Assembly (NCBI GenBank): GCA_949840605.1
Contig: CATKXN010000018.1
Coordinates: 1 to 31,795 of the forward strand
Direction of reading: 5' to 3'
Length of the DNA: 31,795 bases
Source: an uncultured Alistipes sp.
GTDB lineage: Bacteria > Bacteroidota > Bacteroidia > Bacteroidales > Rikenellaceae
Numbering within the stretch: position 1 is the stretch's first letter; each line of letters starts with the position of its first letter. Made by a program: the position numbers and the translations under genes. Positions 1-7,628 of the stretch are shown here, piece after piece. The notes under the pieces were generated by a model. The model searched no databases, was not told the DNA's origin, and worked only from the letters and a program-made list of their open reading frames with translations.

Positions 1-2
1 GG

Positions 3-2135
3 TGGCTCGCGGTGTGGCGTCCCCGGTTTCCGGTACGATTCAAACTGGAGGCCTCCGACAACGAAACCTTCGTTAACCCGCGCCTGATCTCCGACCAGAC
101 AGAACAGGATTATGAAGTCACAATCGTAGACAAGGTGGACACCTACGCCCCGTCCGAACCGGTTTCAGGACGCTACGTGCGGCTGACGGTCACCAAATTG
201 CCCGAATTTCAGAAAAAATACTCGTTCGACCTGTGGCGTTTCGAGGTGATATCGGGCGGCAAGGACGTTGCCGAAGGACGCACGCTCAGCGATTCCGACC
301 GAGGGTATCTGGGTAAACACCAGTTGCTGCGGGCACCTCGTCCGATGGGCGAATTCGCCGTATTGGATTGTCCTGAGAATGTCACTTCACCCGATTCGTG
401 GCGTCCCGTCAAAGCGAAACTCCGCGTCCCGCATAAAGGTGTCAGGGTCGGCGGACTGTTCGGCGAGGTCATGGACCGCAACGCCCACTACCTCCTCACC
501 TCGTTCACCGTCAACGACATGCTGCGCGACTTCCGCATCCGAGCCGGCAAACCCGTCCCCGAAAAGAAGGATCGCGACATCGACATCGAATGGCTCAAAT
601 ACCTGCCGGGCTCCGTCGCAGGACGGTTCCTGATGGGTACGGGCAACCAGCTTCGCTGGAAAGACGATCCCGAGTTGCGCAAACGGATGAACCAAATCGT
701 GGACGGCATAGAGGAGTGCGCCGAACCGAACGGATACCTGGTAGGGTATCCCGAAAACGAGATACTGGTCTTCGAATACGGCGGCTATTGCCGCTCGTGG
801 GTATCGCAGGGACTGCTCGAAGCCGCCATCGCAGGAAACACCAAGGCCTACCCCATGCTGCGGAAGTTTTACGACTGGTTCAACACCTGTCCCTACCTGC
901 CCGAGCTGGTGCGTCGCGGCGCGTTCGGCCGCCAGGGCATCATCCCCAGCACACGTCTTTACCACACTCCGGCAGGCAAATCCCTCGACATTCAGGTCGC
1001 CCAACGTTACTATCAGGAGAATTTCTGGATGGACCAGCTGGCCGACCGGGATGTAGACGCCATCTGGAAAATCCCCTACGACCGTCCCCACTGCTACCTG
1101 ATCGTCACCTTGAACGCCTATATGGATATGTATATGGCAACCGGTGAAGAGCGTTATCTGGAGGCCGTATTAGGGGGCTGGGACATCTACCATGATTATT
1201 TCCAGCACACGGGCGGCAGCATCAGCATCTGCGAGAAGCTCGAATATCCGCCCAAGTCCTACCTGCTGAGGCAGGGAACGGGAGAGCTTTGCGGCAACGC
1301 GTTCTGGTCGTTCCTCAACCAGCAACTCCACACCGTTTTCCCCGATGAAGAGAAATATGCGAACGAAATCGAAAAATCGATCTACAATGTCGGAATCGCC
1401 AACCAGACCCAAGACGGCAGCATCATCTACCACGCCATGCTCGTAGGCCGCAAGAACCGGGGCGAGAACCACAACACCTGCTGCGAAGGCCAGGGTACGC
1501 GATGGTTCGGAGCCCTGCCCGAATTCATCTATTCGATAACCGACGACGGCGTTTACGTCAATCTCTTCAACGAATCATCGATCGAATGGACACAGTCGGA
1601 CGGCAGTGAAATATCTATCCGCATGCGGACCGCATTTCCCAGGAACCCCGAAGTACGACTTACCGTATTACCCGGAAGCGGCAAAGCATACAGCAACATC
1701 CGTCTCCGGGTTCCGCAGTGGGCCGATGCGCCTATGGAAGTGACTGTCAACGGGAAGCCGGCCGGAACCGGCCGACCGGGCAGCTATCTCGCACTGAAAC
1801 GAACCTGGAAAAAGGGCGATGTAATCGCATTCACGCTGCCCATAGGCTTCCGCCTGACCAAATACAGCGGCACGGCCGAAGGATTCAAAGACACAGAGGC
1901 CTATGCATTGGAGTACGGCCCGCTGCTGATGGCGGCCATGGGGCCGTCCGAAGAGAACGGATTCCTCGACATCCCGGTATCCGCATCGGAATTGCCGTCG
2001 AAACTGAAACCGGGAGGTGGCGACCCTCTGCGGTTCAAAGTACATTGTTCCGAAGCCGACATTGAATATGTGCCCTATTACCGGATAGCCGATGAGAGTT
2101 TCACGTGTTATCCGTTTTTGAAAAAGGCAAAATAA
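3..2135 (+). CDS. GH127-like beta-L-arabinofuranosidase (DUF1680), 5' end cut off
   Basis: Likely removes beta-L-arabinofuranose or a related sugar from plant glycans. The frame is open to the left window edge; the GTG at 12 is not a convincing start. Numbering from that GTG, residues 1-85 look like the end of a beta-sandwich (discoidin/F5-8-like) domain (SGRYVRLTVTKL, LWRFEVI), so an N-terminal part lies outside. Residues about 100-640 are the helical-barrel and beta-sandwich body. The GH127 zinc-thiolate site is visible: Glu425-x-Cys427 (GELCG) and Cys490-Cys491 in NTCCEGQGTR. In characterised GH127 enzymes the first cysteine of that pair is the nucleophile. GH146 or another DUF1680 subfamily remains possible. 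It ends facing a convergent gene, with a long inverted repeat between them. Confidence 0.85.
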   Translation, partial: WLAVWRPRFPVRFKLEASDNETFVNPRLISDQTEQDYEVTIVDKVDTYAPSEPVSGRYVRLTVTKLPEFQKKYSFDLWRFEVISGGKDVAEGRTLSDSDRGYLGKHQLLRAPRPMGEFAVLDCPENVTSPDSWRPVKAKLRVPHKGVRVGGLFGEVMDRNAHYLLTSFTVNDMLRDFRIRAGKPVPEKKDRDIDIEWLKYLPGSVAGRFLMGTGNQLRWKDDPELRKRMNQIVDGIEECAEPNGYLVGYPENEILVFEYGGYCRSWVSQGLLEAAIAGNTKAYPMLRKFYDWFNTCPYLPELVRRGAFGRQGIIPSTRLYHTPAGKSLDIQVAQRYYQENFWMDQLADRDVDAIWKIPYDRPHCYLIVTLNAYMDMYMATGEERYLEAVLGGWDIYHDYFQHTGGSISICEKLEYPPKSYLLRQGTGELCGNAFWSFLNQQLHTVFPDEEKYANEIEKSIYNVGIANQTQDGSIIYHAMLVGRKNRGENHNTCCEGQGTRWFGALPEFIYSITDDGVYVNLFNESSIEWTQSDGSEISIRMRTAFPRNPEVRLTVLPGSGKAYSNIRLRVPQWADAPMEVTVNGKPAGTGRPGSYLALKRTWKKGDVIAFTLPIGFRLTKYSGTAEGFKDTEAYALEYGPLLMAAMGPSEENGFLDIPVSASELPSKLKPGGGDPLRFKVHCSEADIEYVPYYRIADESFTCYPFLKKAK

Positions 2136-2154
2136 AAAAACGCCTGGGAACATA

Positions 2155-2210
2155 AATGAGCAGAACGATTTCGGAACTTTTTTAATGATTCCGAAATCGT
2201 TCTGCTCATT
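2155..2210. terminator. 22-bp perfect inverted repeat between convergent genes, probable bidirectional terminator
   Basis: Arms at 2155-2176 and 2189-2210 are perfect reverse complements (AATGAGCAGAACG... and ...CGTTCTGCTCATT), separated by a 12-base loop containing a T run. It sits between the 3' ends of two convergent genes, so transcription termination is the simplest role. No clear U-tract follows on either strand, and the arms are unusually long. A repeat-type palindrome or a transcript-stabilising hairpin are alternatives. Confidence 0.6.
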
Positions 2211-2278
2211 GAATCTAATTAGCGGGCTGACAGGCGGACTTTAGCCGAACTGCCCGTAAAAATTGATGCAATCGAAAC

Positions 2279-2968
2279 CTACTCGAGGATGAATTTCGCC
2301 TGCACGTTGTACTCCAGCTTGATGGTCTTGAAGTCGAGCGGTTCGTCCGCAGCGCCCTCGGCCATGTCGGCCGACGCCTTCATGCTGCGCATGACCACCG
2401 CGTTGTTGTAGAAACGCGGCATCATGTCGTTGTTCGAGTCGAAGATATAGAAGCACTTGCCGATGTTCTGCCCGATGGCCTCGGCCAGCGTCGCGGCATT
2501 CTGCTTGGCGTTCCGCATCGCCTCGACGCGCACTTCGGCCTTATACTGGTCAATCTGCGTGTGCGACACTTTCAGGATCGAGACATTCGAAATGCCCAGT
2601 CCGTCCAGCGCCTGCCACACCTTGTTCACTTCGGACGACGAACCCAGCTGCAGCTGGTATTTGGCCGTGGCCACCGAGGTGTTCTTCTTGAAGAACTCGC
2701 TCGACAGGTTGGCCACTTTGAGCTGTTTTTCGACGTTGACGCCCAAGCGTTTCAGCGCCGCGATCATGTCGCGCTGCTGGCTTTCGACCGAGATCCTGCC
2801 TTTCGAATCGCGTTCGTTGATGACGATCTGGAGGTAGAATTCGTCGGGCGTGATCTCCTTCTCGGCGCGTCCGTTGACCTGAATGTAGCTGGGGAAAGCC
2901 TCCTGAACCTGAGCTGCTGCGGGGAGGGCCAGAAGCACCACCGCCGCCACTAAAATGAATCGTTTCAT
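2279..2968 (-). CDS. Exported SIMPL-domain (DUF541) protein
   Basis: A 229-residue secreted or periplasmic protein. The ATG at 2968 is chosen because it opens a classic signal peptide (MKRFILVAAVVLLALPAAAQ) and has AAGGA about 6 bases upstream; a longer frame starting at 3028 has neither. After the signal come SIMPL/DUF541 features: IQVNGRAEKEITPDEFYLQI at the mature N-terminus, then a long conserved stretch ending in a beta strand (IKLEYNVQAKFILE). The family is widespread and its biochemical role is unsettled; E. coli YggE is linked to oxidative stress, and others are reported to oligomerise. It is transcribed alone, with a hairpin separating it from the upstream VOC gene. Confidence 0.82.
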   Translation of the reverse strand: MKRFILVAAVVLLALPAAAQVQEAFPSYIQVNGRAEKEITPDEFYLQIVINERDSKGRISVESQQRDMIAALKRLGVNVEKQLKVANLSSEFFKKNTSVATAKYQLQLGSSSEVNKVWQALDGLGISNVSILKVSHTQIDQYKAEVRVEAMRNAKQNAATLAEAIGQNIGKCFYIFDSNNDMMPRFYNNAVVMRSMKASADMAEGAADEPLDFKTIKLEYNVQAKFILE

Positions 2969-2996
2969 AATTTTCCTTTTTAAGGTTGTCCTTTGC

Positions 2997-3036
2997 AAAT
3001 AAAACGCCGGAAAACGAAAATACTGCATCTCCGGCG
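2997..3036 (-). terminator. Probable intrinsic terminator after the rRNA methyltransferase/VOC pair
   Basis: On the minus strand a 7-bp GC-rich stem (CGCCGGA/TCCGGCG, arms at 3030-3036 and 3005-3011 in plus coordinates) with an 18-base loop is followed by TTTTATTT. It begins only a few bases past the VOC stop codon. The long loop lowers confidence. Confidence 0.45.
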
Positions 3037-3041
3037 CTGAA

Positions 3042-3431
3042 TCATGCCTTGAACGACCCTATTTCGACGAGATTGCCTTCGGGATCGGCCACATAGCAGG
3101 TGCGCTGACCCCAAGGCTCGGTGGTAGGCTCCATAATAGGCTCCGCGCCTTTCGAAACGACCTCGCGGAAAGCCGCATCGACCGCCGCATAGTTTTCGAC
3201 GCTCAGGGCGATCTCGTAATGCCCGTTCACGCTGCCGGCATAGCCGAACCGCCGGCCGGCCATCCGTTCGAAATCCGCCCTCCGGTAGAGCAGGAACAGC
3301 GTCCCGTCCTTTTCCAGATAGACGTTCGAGGCGTTCTCCTCCTCGCGGATCGCGAATCCCAGCACGTCGCGGTAGAAGCGGACCATGATAGGCATGTCCT
3401 CGACGAATATTCCGAAACCGTCCAGTCTCAT
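3042..3431 (-). CDS. VOC superfamily (glyoxalase/bleomycin-resistance fold) protein
   Basis: A 129-residue cytoplasmic protein covering one two-module VOC domain. The first module starts GFGIFVEDMPIMVRFYRDVL; the second contains GHYEIALSVENYAAVDAAF and ends with the family-typical YVADPEGNLVEIGSF. His and Glu in GHYEI and NLVEI fit metal-ligand positions, but the usual first-strand ligand is not obvious, so enzymatic activity is uncertain and the substrate unknown. Its ATG overlaps the TGA of the upstream rRNA methyltransferase gene (ATGA at 3431-3428), which implies translational coupling. Confidence 0.85.
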   Translation of the reverse strand: MRLDGFGIFVEDMPIMVRFYRDVLGFAIREEENASNVYLEKDGTLFLLYRRADFERMAGRRFGYAGSVNGHYEIALSVENYAAVDAAFREVVSKGAEPIMEPTTEPWGQRTCYVADPEGNLVEIGSFKA

Positions 3432-4846
3432 CGCCGCACGAGTTTCACGACGTTCTCCACATGGTGCGTGTGGGGGAACATGTCGACGGGCTGCACAGCA
3501 TCGACGCGGTAGTCGGCGTCGAGCAGCGCCAGGTCGCGGGCCTGCGTGGCGGGATTGCAGCTCACGTAGACGATCCGCCGGGGCGCGGCGCGCAGGATGA
3601 CTTCGATCACCGGTTGGTCGACGCCCGCACGCGGCGGGTCGAGGATGACGACGTCGGGACGGCCGTTCGCGGCGACGAACGCATCGTCGAGCACCGCCTT
3701 CATGTCCCCGGCGTAGAAGCGCGTATTGCCGATGCCGTTCAGCTCGGAATTGATCTTCGCGTCGGCGATGGCCTCGGGAACGTACTCGATGCCCACCACC
3801 CGGCCGCAGCGCGCGGCGCAGAAGTTGGCGATGGTGCCCGTGCCGGTGTAGAGGTCGTAGAGCACGTCGCCGGGCTTCAGGTCCGCAAAGTCGCGGGCCA
3901 CCTTATAGAGTTCGTAAGCCTGCGCGGAGTTGGTCTGGTAGAAGGATTTGGGCCCCACCTTGAAGCGCAGCCCCTCCATCTCCTCGATGATATGGTCCTT
4001 GCCGCGCCAGCAGACCGGATCGAGGTCGCCGACCGAGTCGTTGAACTTCGTGTTGACGATATAGAACAGCGAGGTGATTTCGGGAAACGCCGACGCCAGA
4101 TGTTCCATGAGGGCCTCGATGCGGGGCCGGTCGTCGCTGTTGAAGACCACGATGACCATCACCTCGCCCGTCGAGGCCGTGCGGACGATCATGTTGCGCA
4201 TCAGCCCCTCGTGCGAACGGGCGTTGTGGAACGTGTAGCCGTTCTCGATGCAGAAACGCCGGGCCTCGGTGCGGATGCCGTTCGACGGGTCGGGCTGCAG
4301 CCAGCACTTGCGGATGTCCAGCACCTTGTCGAACATCGAGGGGATATGGAATCCCACGGCCGGGGCGTCGCCGATGTCGCCCGCCGACTCGATCTCCTCG
4401 CGCGTCAGCCAGCGGCGGTCGGCGAAGGTGAATTCGAGCTTGTTGCGGTAGAACCGCGTCTGCGCGGAGCCGAAGCAGGGCGCGATTTCGGGCAGTTCGA
4501 TCTTGCCGATGCGCGTGAGCTGGTCGCGGACCTGTTCGGTCTTGAATCGCAGCTGCTCGTCGTAAGGGAGATTCTGCCACTTGCAGCCGCCGCAGACGCC
4601 GAAATGCTCGCAGAACGGCTCCGAGCGCAGGGGCGATTTCCGGACGTACCGGACCACGAAGCCCTCCATGAAACGGCGGCGTTTGGAACGGATCTGCACG
4701 TCGACCACGTCGCCCGGCACGGTCATCGGGACGAAGACCACCACGTCGTTCCAGCGCCCCATGGCTTTGCCTTCGGCCGCGAGCGTCGTTATTTCAAGCC
4801 CCTCGATCAGGGGATAATTCGCTTTTTTTCTTGCCATTCTTGCCAT
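3428..4846 (-). CDS. rlmD: 23S rRNA (uracil-C5)-methyltransferase, RlmD/RumA type
   Basis: SAM-dependent methylation of a uracil in 23S rRNA (TrmA/RumA family), cytoplasmic. The 472-residue form starts at ATG 4846 (MARMARKKAN), just after a promoter; the reading frame continues further upstream, but only as a shadow of the lipoprotein gene. A TRAM-like N-terminus (about 10-68) is followed by iron-sulfur cysteines C79, C85 and C88 (CEHFGVCGGC), with a fourth likely in RKCWLQP. The methyltransferase half shows FYQTN, DLYTGTGTIANF (SAM site), VILDPPRAG and the catalytic Cys430 in YVSCNPATQARDL. The length is normal for the family. The exact uridine (for example U1939, or both U747 and U1939) cannot be told from sequence alone. 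Confidence 0.93.
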   Translation of the reverse strand: MARMARKKANYPLIEGLEITTLAAEGKAMGRWNDVVVFVPMTVPGDVVDVQIRSKRRRFMEGFVVRYVRKSPLRSEPFCEHFGVCGGCKWQNLPYDEQLRFKTEQVRDQLTRIGKIELPEIAPCFGSAQTRFYRNKLEFTFADRRWLTREEIESAGDIGDAPAVGFHIPSMFDKVLDIRKCWLQPDPSNGIRTEARRFCIENGYTFHNARSHEGLMRNMIVRTASTGEVMVIVVFNSDDRPRIEALMEHLASAFPEITSLFYIVNTKFNDSVGDLDPVCWRGKDHIIEEMEGLRFKVGPKSFYQTNSAQAYELYKVARDFADLKPGDVLYDLYTGTGTIANFCAARCGRVVGIEYVPEAIADAKINSELNGIGNTRFYAGDMKAVLDDAFVAANGRPDVVILDPPRAGVDQPVIEVILRAAPRRIVYVSCNPATQARDLALLDADYRVDAVQPVDMFPHTHHVENVVKLVRR

Positions 4847-4864
4847 AAATTCGAGTTTGGGTTG

Positions 4865-4872
4865 CAAAGGTA
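4865..4872 (-). promoter_or_regulatory. Bacteroidetes -7 promoter box for the rlmD-VOC pair
   Basis: The minus strand reads TACCTTTG, an exact match to the Bacteroidetes sigma-ABfr -7 consensus TAnnTTTG, about 20 bases upstream of the rlmD ATG. No convincing -33 TTTG is present at the expected distance, where the sequence is still inside the upstream gene. Confidence 0.55.
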
Positions 4873-4873
4873 C

Positions 4874-4891
4874 AAAAAAAGCCGTTACGGC
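4874..4891 (-). terminator. Minimal terminator with the lipoprotein gene's stop codon in its loop
   Basis: The minus strand reads GCCG-TAA-CGGC followed by seven T residues. The 4-bp GC stem closes on the TAA stop codon of the lipoprotein gene. The stem is short, so efficiency is uncertain, and the rlmD promoter box begins immediately after the T tract. Confidence 0.4.
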
Positions 4892-6012
4892 GTCCTGCGC
4901 GCCTTCGCCCGCTGGCGCACGCCGCCCAGCCAGAATCCCAGCGCGAACGGCCCCCCGATCAGCACCGCGAGCGCCAGAACCAGATAGAGCAGGACCTTGC
5001 CGACGAGTCCCGGCACGGCGTCGAGCGTCGTCCGCACCAGGTCGCCGCCCGTCTGCCGCAGCTGTTCGACAAGGGCTTCGCGCTCCCGGGTGACGTATTG
5101 CTGCAGCTCGTCGCGCTGACGGTCGAATCCGGCGAATGCGTTGTCCACCGAGGCGTTCACCGTTCCGATCAGCTGCGCGACCTGCCGGTTCAGTTCCTCG
5201 AGCACCCGGTCCGAAATCTCGGGCACATGCTCGGCGACCGCGACGATGCGGTTGAAACTGCGTTCGAGCGAATCCAGCTGCGCCCCGACCTGCCGACGCA
5301 GACTGTCCTGTTCGAGGCGCATCTCGAAGATGTCCTTCGACCACCCGATGCTGTTCGACATCTGCCGGGTCTGACCGCTCAGGCGGTCGTTGACGTCGGC
5401 CAGCACCTCGGCGATCGACCCCGTGGCGTAGGAGTGCTCCACGCCGTTGTCCCGGAGGTATTCCAACCACGCGAGGGTCGTGTTGTCGGTCCCGTCGCCT
5501 TCGGAAGCCGGATTCTTACGGACATAATCCCCGACGAAAGAGGCCATCAGGTCGTAGCGGTCCGCCGGAAGCACCTGCCGGGCCAGCCGTCCGGCCCGGC
5601 GGTCGAGCCGCCCCGCGGTCTCGCGTGCGATACCGCTCCGGGGACCGAACAGCAGCGAATCGGGCGCCGCGGAAAAGGCCTCGTTCATGCGGCGGCACAG
5701 AATCCACATGTCGGCCAGCGCCACGTCGGGAATGCCCTGCATCGCGGCGTTCACCCCGGCGCGCGTGGCGCGGATCTTCCACCGCACGGCGGCCACCCGC
5801 GTGTTCACGTCCGGCGAGAGCGACGCGATCGAGTCGGCCGCACGGGCCACCTCACCGGCCATGTCGTAGTAAAAACCGCGCGTCATGGTCCGCACGTCCA
5901 TCTCCTCTTTCGAAAGCGGGTCGCCCGTGGCCACGGAGACCTTCAGCAGCGAACATCCTGCGAGCGACGCCGCGGCGAAAAGCGCTGCGGCCCATTTCAT
6001 CCATCCGTTCAT
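4885..6012 (-). CDS. Helical lipoprotein with a C-terminal membrane helix, function unknown
   Basis: A 375-residue protein I cannot assign to a family. The chosen start (6012, MNGWMKWAAALFAAASLAGC) gives a lipoprotein signal with lipobox Cys20; ATGs at 6030 and 6000 are alternatives. The body is helical and rich in Asp, Glu, Arg and Gln. The stretch from about 225 to 335 looks like a coiled coil (MRLEQDSLRRQVGAQLDSLE, FDRQRDELQQYV). Residues about 340-364 form a clear hydrophobic helix (VLLYLVLALAVLIGG) followed by a basic tail (RQRAKARR). Lipid anchor plus C-terminal helix is an odd topology and would hold both ends in membranes. It lies 29 bases downstream of an exported hydrolase gene, probably in one transcript. 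Confidence 0.8.
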   Translation of the reverse strand: MNGWMKWAAALFAAASLAGCSLLKVSVATGDPLSKEEMDVRTMTRGFYYDMAGEVARAADSIASLSPDVNTRVAAVRWKIRATRAGVNAAMQGIPDVALADMWILCRRMNEAFSAAPDSLLFGPRSGIARETAGRLDRRAGRLARQVLPADRYDLMASFVGDYVRKNPASEGDGTDNTTLAWLEYLRDNGVEHSYATGSIAEVLADVNDRLSGQTRQMSNSIGWSKDIFEMRLEQDSLRRQVGAQLDSLERSFNRIVAVAEHVPEISDRVLEELNRQVAQLIGTVNASVDNAFAGFDRQRDELQQYVTREREALVEQLRQTGGDLVRTTLDAVPGLVGKVLLYLVLALAVLIGGPFALGFWLGGVRQRAKARRTP

Positions 6013-6041
6013 GGCGTTCGGTTTACACATCCGGCCCGCAA

Positions 6042-6866
6042 TTACCGTTCCCGGTTTTTCACTCGGTCGCGGATGTAACGCACCGCGACATAGTGTCCCG
6101 CCTGGGGCATGTTCCCGTGATTGAACCCGTCGAATTCGCGGATCTGCACGTCGGGATGCCCCGCCACACGCATCATGCGCCAGAAATAGGCGTTCTCCTC
6201 GTAGCGCCCCAGCATCTCCAGCTCGCGGTCGCCCGAAAGGATCAGGATGGGCGGACAGTCGGGGCGCACATGGTTCAGCGGAGCCATGTCGTCCACGACG
6301 ACCTGCGTATCGGGAACGCCCATCTCGCGGCGGCGTGCGAAGTGGGTCACGACCTGCCCGCTGTAAGGGATCAGCGCCGCGAAAGCCGTGTCGGGATCGA
6401 TGCCGTAGGGCGCCATCCAGCGTTTGTCCATGCCGATCATCGAGGTCAGGTAGCCGCCCGCCGAATGTCCGGCGATGAATATGAGTTCCGGATCGCCGCC
6501 GTAGGAGGCGATGTTCCGCACCACCCACGCCGCGGCAGCCGCGGCGTCTTCCACGCAGTCGGCGACTTTCACGCGCGGGGCGAGGCGGTAATCCACGCCC
6601 ACTACGGCGAAGCCCTTGTCGCACAAAGCCTTCGGAATATCGCGCCTGCCGCCCGTCAGGCCGCCGCCGTGAAACCACACGACGGTCGGGAAGCCCTTCG
6701 CATCAGCCGGGTAACAGATGTCGAGCCGGCAGAGCGAGTCGGCATAACCGTCGCCCGCGGCGTCGCGGTAGGCGATATTCCGGTCGGTCCGGTAGGCGGC
6801 CTTCTGGGCCGCGGCGCCCGTACAGAACAGGGCCAGGGTAAAAAGAAGTGTCAGAAATCGTTTCAT
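6042..6866 (-). CDS. Exported alpha/beta hydrolase (esterase/lipase, HGGG type)
   Basis: A 274-residue secreted or periplasmic carboxylic-ester hydrolase. It has a signal peptide (MKRFLTLLFTLALFCTGAAA), the oxyanion-hole motif HGGG (66-69), the nucleophile elbow GHSAGG with Ser135, a probable acid Asp213 in SGDRE, and His250 in FNHGN. This arrangement fits the hormone-sensitive-lipase/BD-FAE-like group, which includes feruloyl and acetyl esterases acting on decorated polysaccharides. The substrate cannot be read from sequence. It is the first gene of a likely two-gene unit with the downstream lipoprotein and diverges from the MBL-fold gene. Confidence 0.88.
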   Translation of the reverse strand: MKRFLTLLFTLALFCTGAAAQKAAYRTDRNIAYRDAAGDGYADSLCRLDICYPADAKGFPTVVWFHGGGLTGGRRDIPKALCDKGFAVVGVDYRLAPRVKVADCVEDAAAAAAWVVRNIASYGGDPELIFIAGHSAGGYLTSMIGMDKRWMAPYGIDPDTAFAALIPYSGQVVTHFARRREMGVPDTQVVVDDMAPLNHVRPDCPPILILSGDRELEMLGRYEENAYFWRMMRVAGHPDVQIREFDGFNHGNMPQAGHYVAVRYIRDRVKNRER

Positions 6867-6887
6867 GGAATCGGGTCTTTTGGGTCA

Positions 6888-6895
6888 TAAAGATA
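6888..6895 (-). promoter_or_regulatory. Candidate -7 box for the hydrolase/lipoprotein unit
   Basis: The minus strand reads TATCTTTA, one mismatch from TAnnTTTG, about 20 bases upstream of the hydrolase ATG. It forms the left half of an 8-bp inverted repeat with the divergent plus-strand box. No -33 element is evident. Confidence 0.35.
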
Positions 6896-6916
6896 GGTAA
6901 AATCCCGCAAAAACAC

Positions 6917-6924
6917 TATCTTTG
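6917..6924 (+). promoter_or_regulatory. -7 promoter box for the eight-gene operon
   Basis: TATCTTTG exactly matches TAnnTTTG and sits 32 bases upstream of the first ATG (6957). No good -33 TTTG is seen at 19-21 bases upstream. It is the only promoter-like site found ahead of the tightly packed genes from 6957 to 13995. Confidence 0.55.
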
Positions 6925-6956
6925 CAAGACAGACTGCACCAAAACAGCCGTAAATT

Positions 6957-7628
6957 ATGAAAATAGCCTGCCTGCAATTCAACCCGATACAGGAGAACAC
7001 CTACGTCGTCTGGGACGACACGAACGAGTGCATCGTCGTCGACGCCGGGAACAGCAATCCCCGCGAGGACGCCGCGCTGGACAATTTCATCGCCGAGCAC
7101 GGTCTGAAACCCGTCCTGGCGGTCAACACCCACGGCCATTTCGACCACACGCTGGGCGTCGAACACCTCAAGCAGCGTTACGGAATCCCCTTCGCGCTGT
7201 CATCGAAAGACCAATTCCTGCTGGACAACGCCGCCACGAGCGGTTCGGTCTTCGGGGTGAAGGTCGGACAGATGCCCGCGGCGGAGATCGACCTCGACAC
7301 GCTCTCCGAAGTCCGCTTCGGCGACACCGCGCTGCGCGTGATCCGCACCCCGGGCCACACCCCGGGCCACGTGGCGCTGTACGAACCCGTATCGAAATCG
7401 CTCTTCACGGGCGACACGCTCTTCCGCGAGTCGATCGGCCGCACCGACCTGCCGGGCGGCGACTACTCGTGGATCATGCGCTCGATCCTCGACGAACTGG
7501 TCCCGCTGGGCGAGGAGGTCCACGTCTACCCCGGCCACGGCCCCGAATCGACGATCGGCCACGAGATGCTCTACAACCCCTTCATCGTCGAGGTGCTGAA
7601 CGAAGAGGTGAACTACAAGGAGCGATGA
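6957..7628 (+). CDS. MBL-fold metallo-hydrolase (glyoxalase II-like)
   Basis: A 223-residue cytoplasmic zinc hydrolase. The first metal motif THGHFDH gives His59, His61, Asp63 and His64. Later ligand positions are visible in TPGHTPGHVALY, LFTGDTLF and YPGHGPES. The short single-domain form, lacking the glyoxalase II C-terminal domain, is typical of the YcbL/GloB-like group often annotated as hydroxyacylglutathione hydrolase-like; the natural substrate is unknown. It is the first gene of the operon, and its TGA overlaps the next ATG (ATGA at 7625-7628). Confidence 0.9.
   Translation: MKIACLQFNPIQENTYVVWDDTNECIVVDAGNSNPREDAALDNFIAEHGLKPVLAVNTHGHFDHTLGVEHLKQRYGIPFALSSKDQFLLDNAATSGSVFGVKVGQMPAAEIDLDTLSEVRFGDTALRVIRTPGHTPGHVALYEPVSKSLFTGDTLFRESIGRTDLPGGDYSWIMRSILDELVPLGEEVHVYPGHGPESTIGHEMLYNPFIVEVLNEEVNYKER

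Noticed and set aside
2969..3028. Upstream start for the SIMPL protein at 3028
   Set aside because: It would put 20 residues before a perfect signal peptide; the ATG at 2968 has a good ribosome site.
4847..5470. N-terminal extension of the rRNA methyltransferase frame
   Set aside because: The extension is an out-of-frame shadow of the upstream lipoprotein gene; a promoter box, the normal family N-terminus and an ATG at 4846 set the start.
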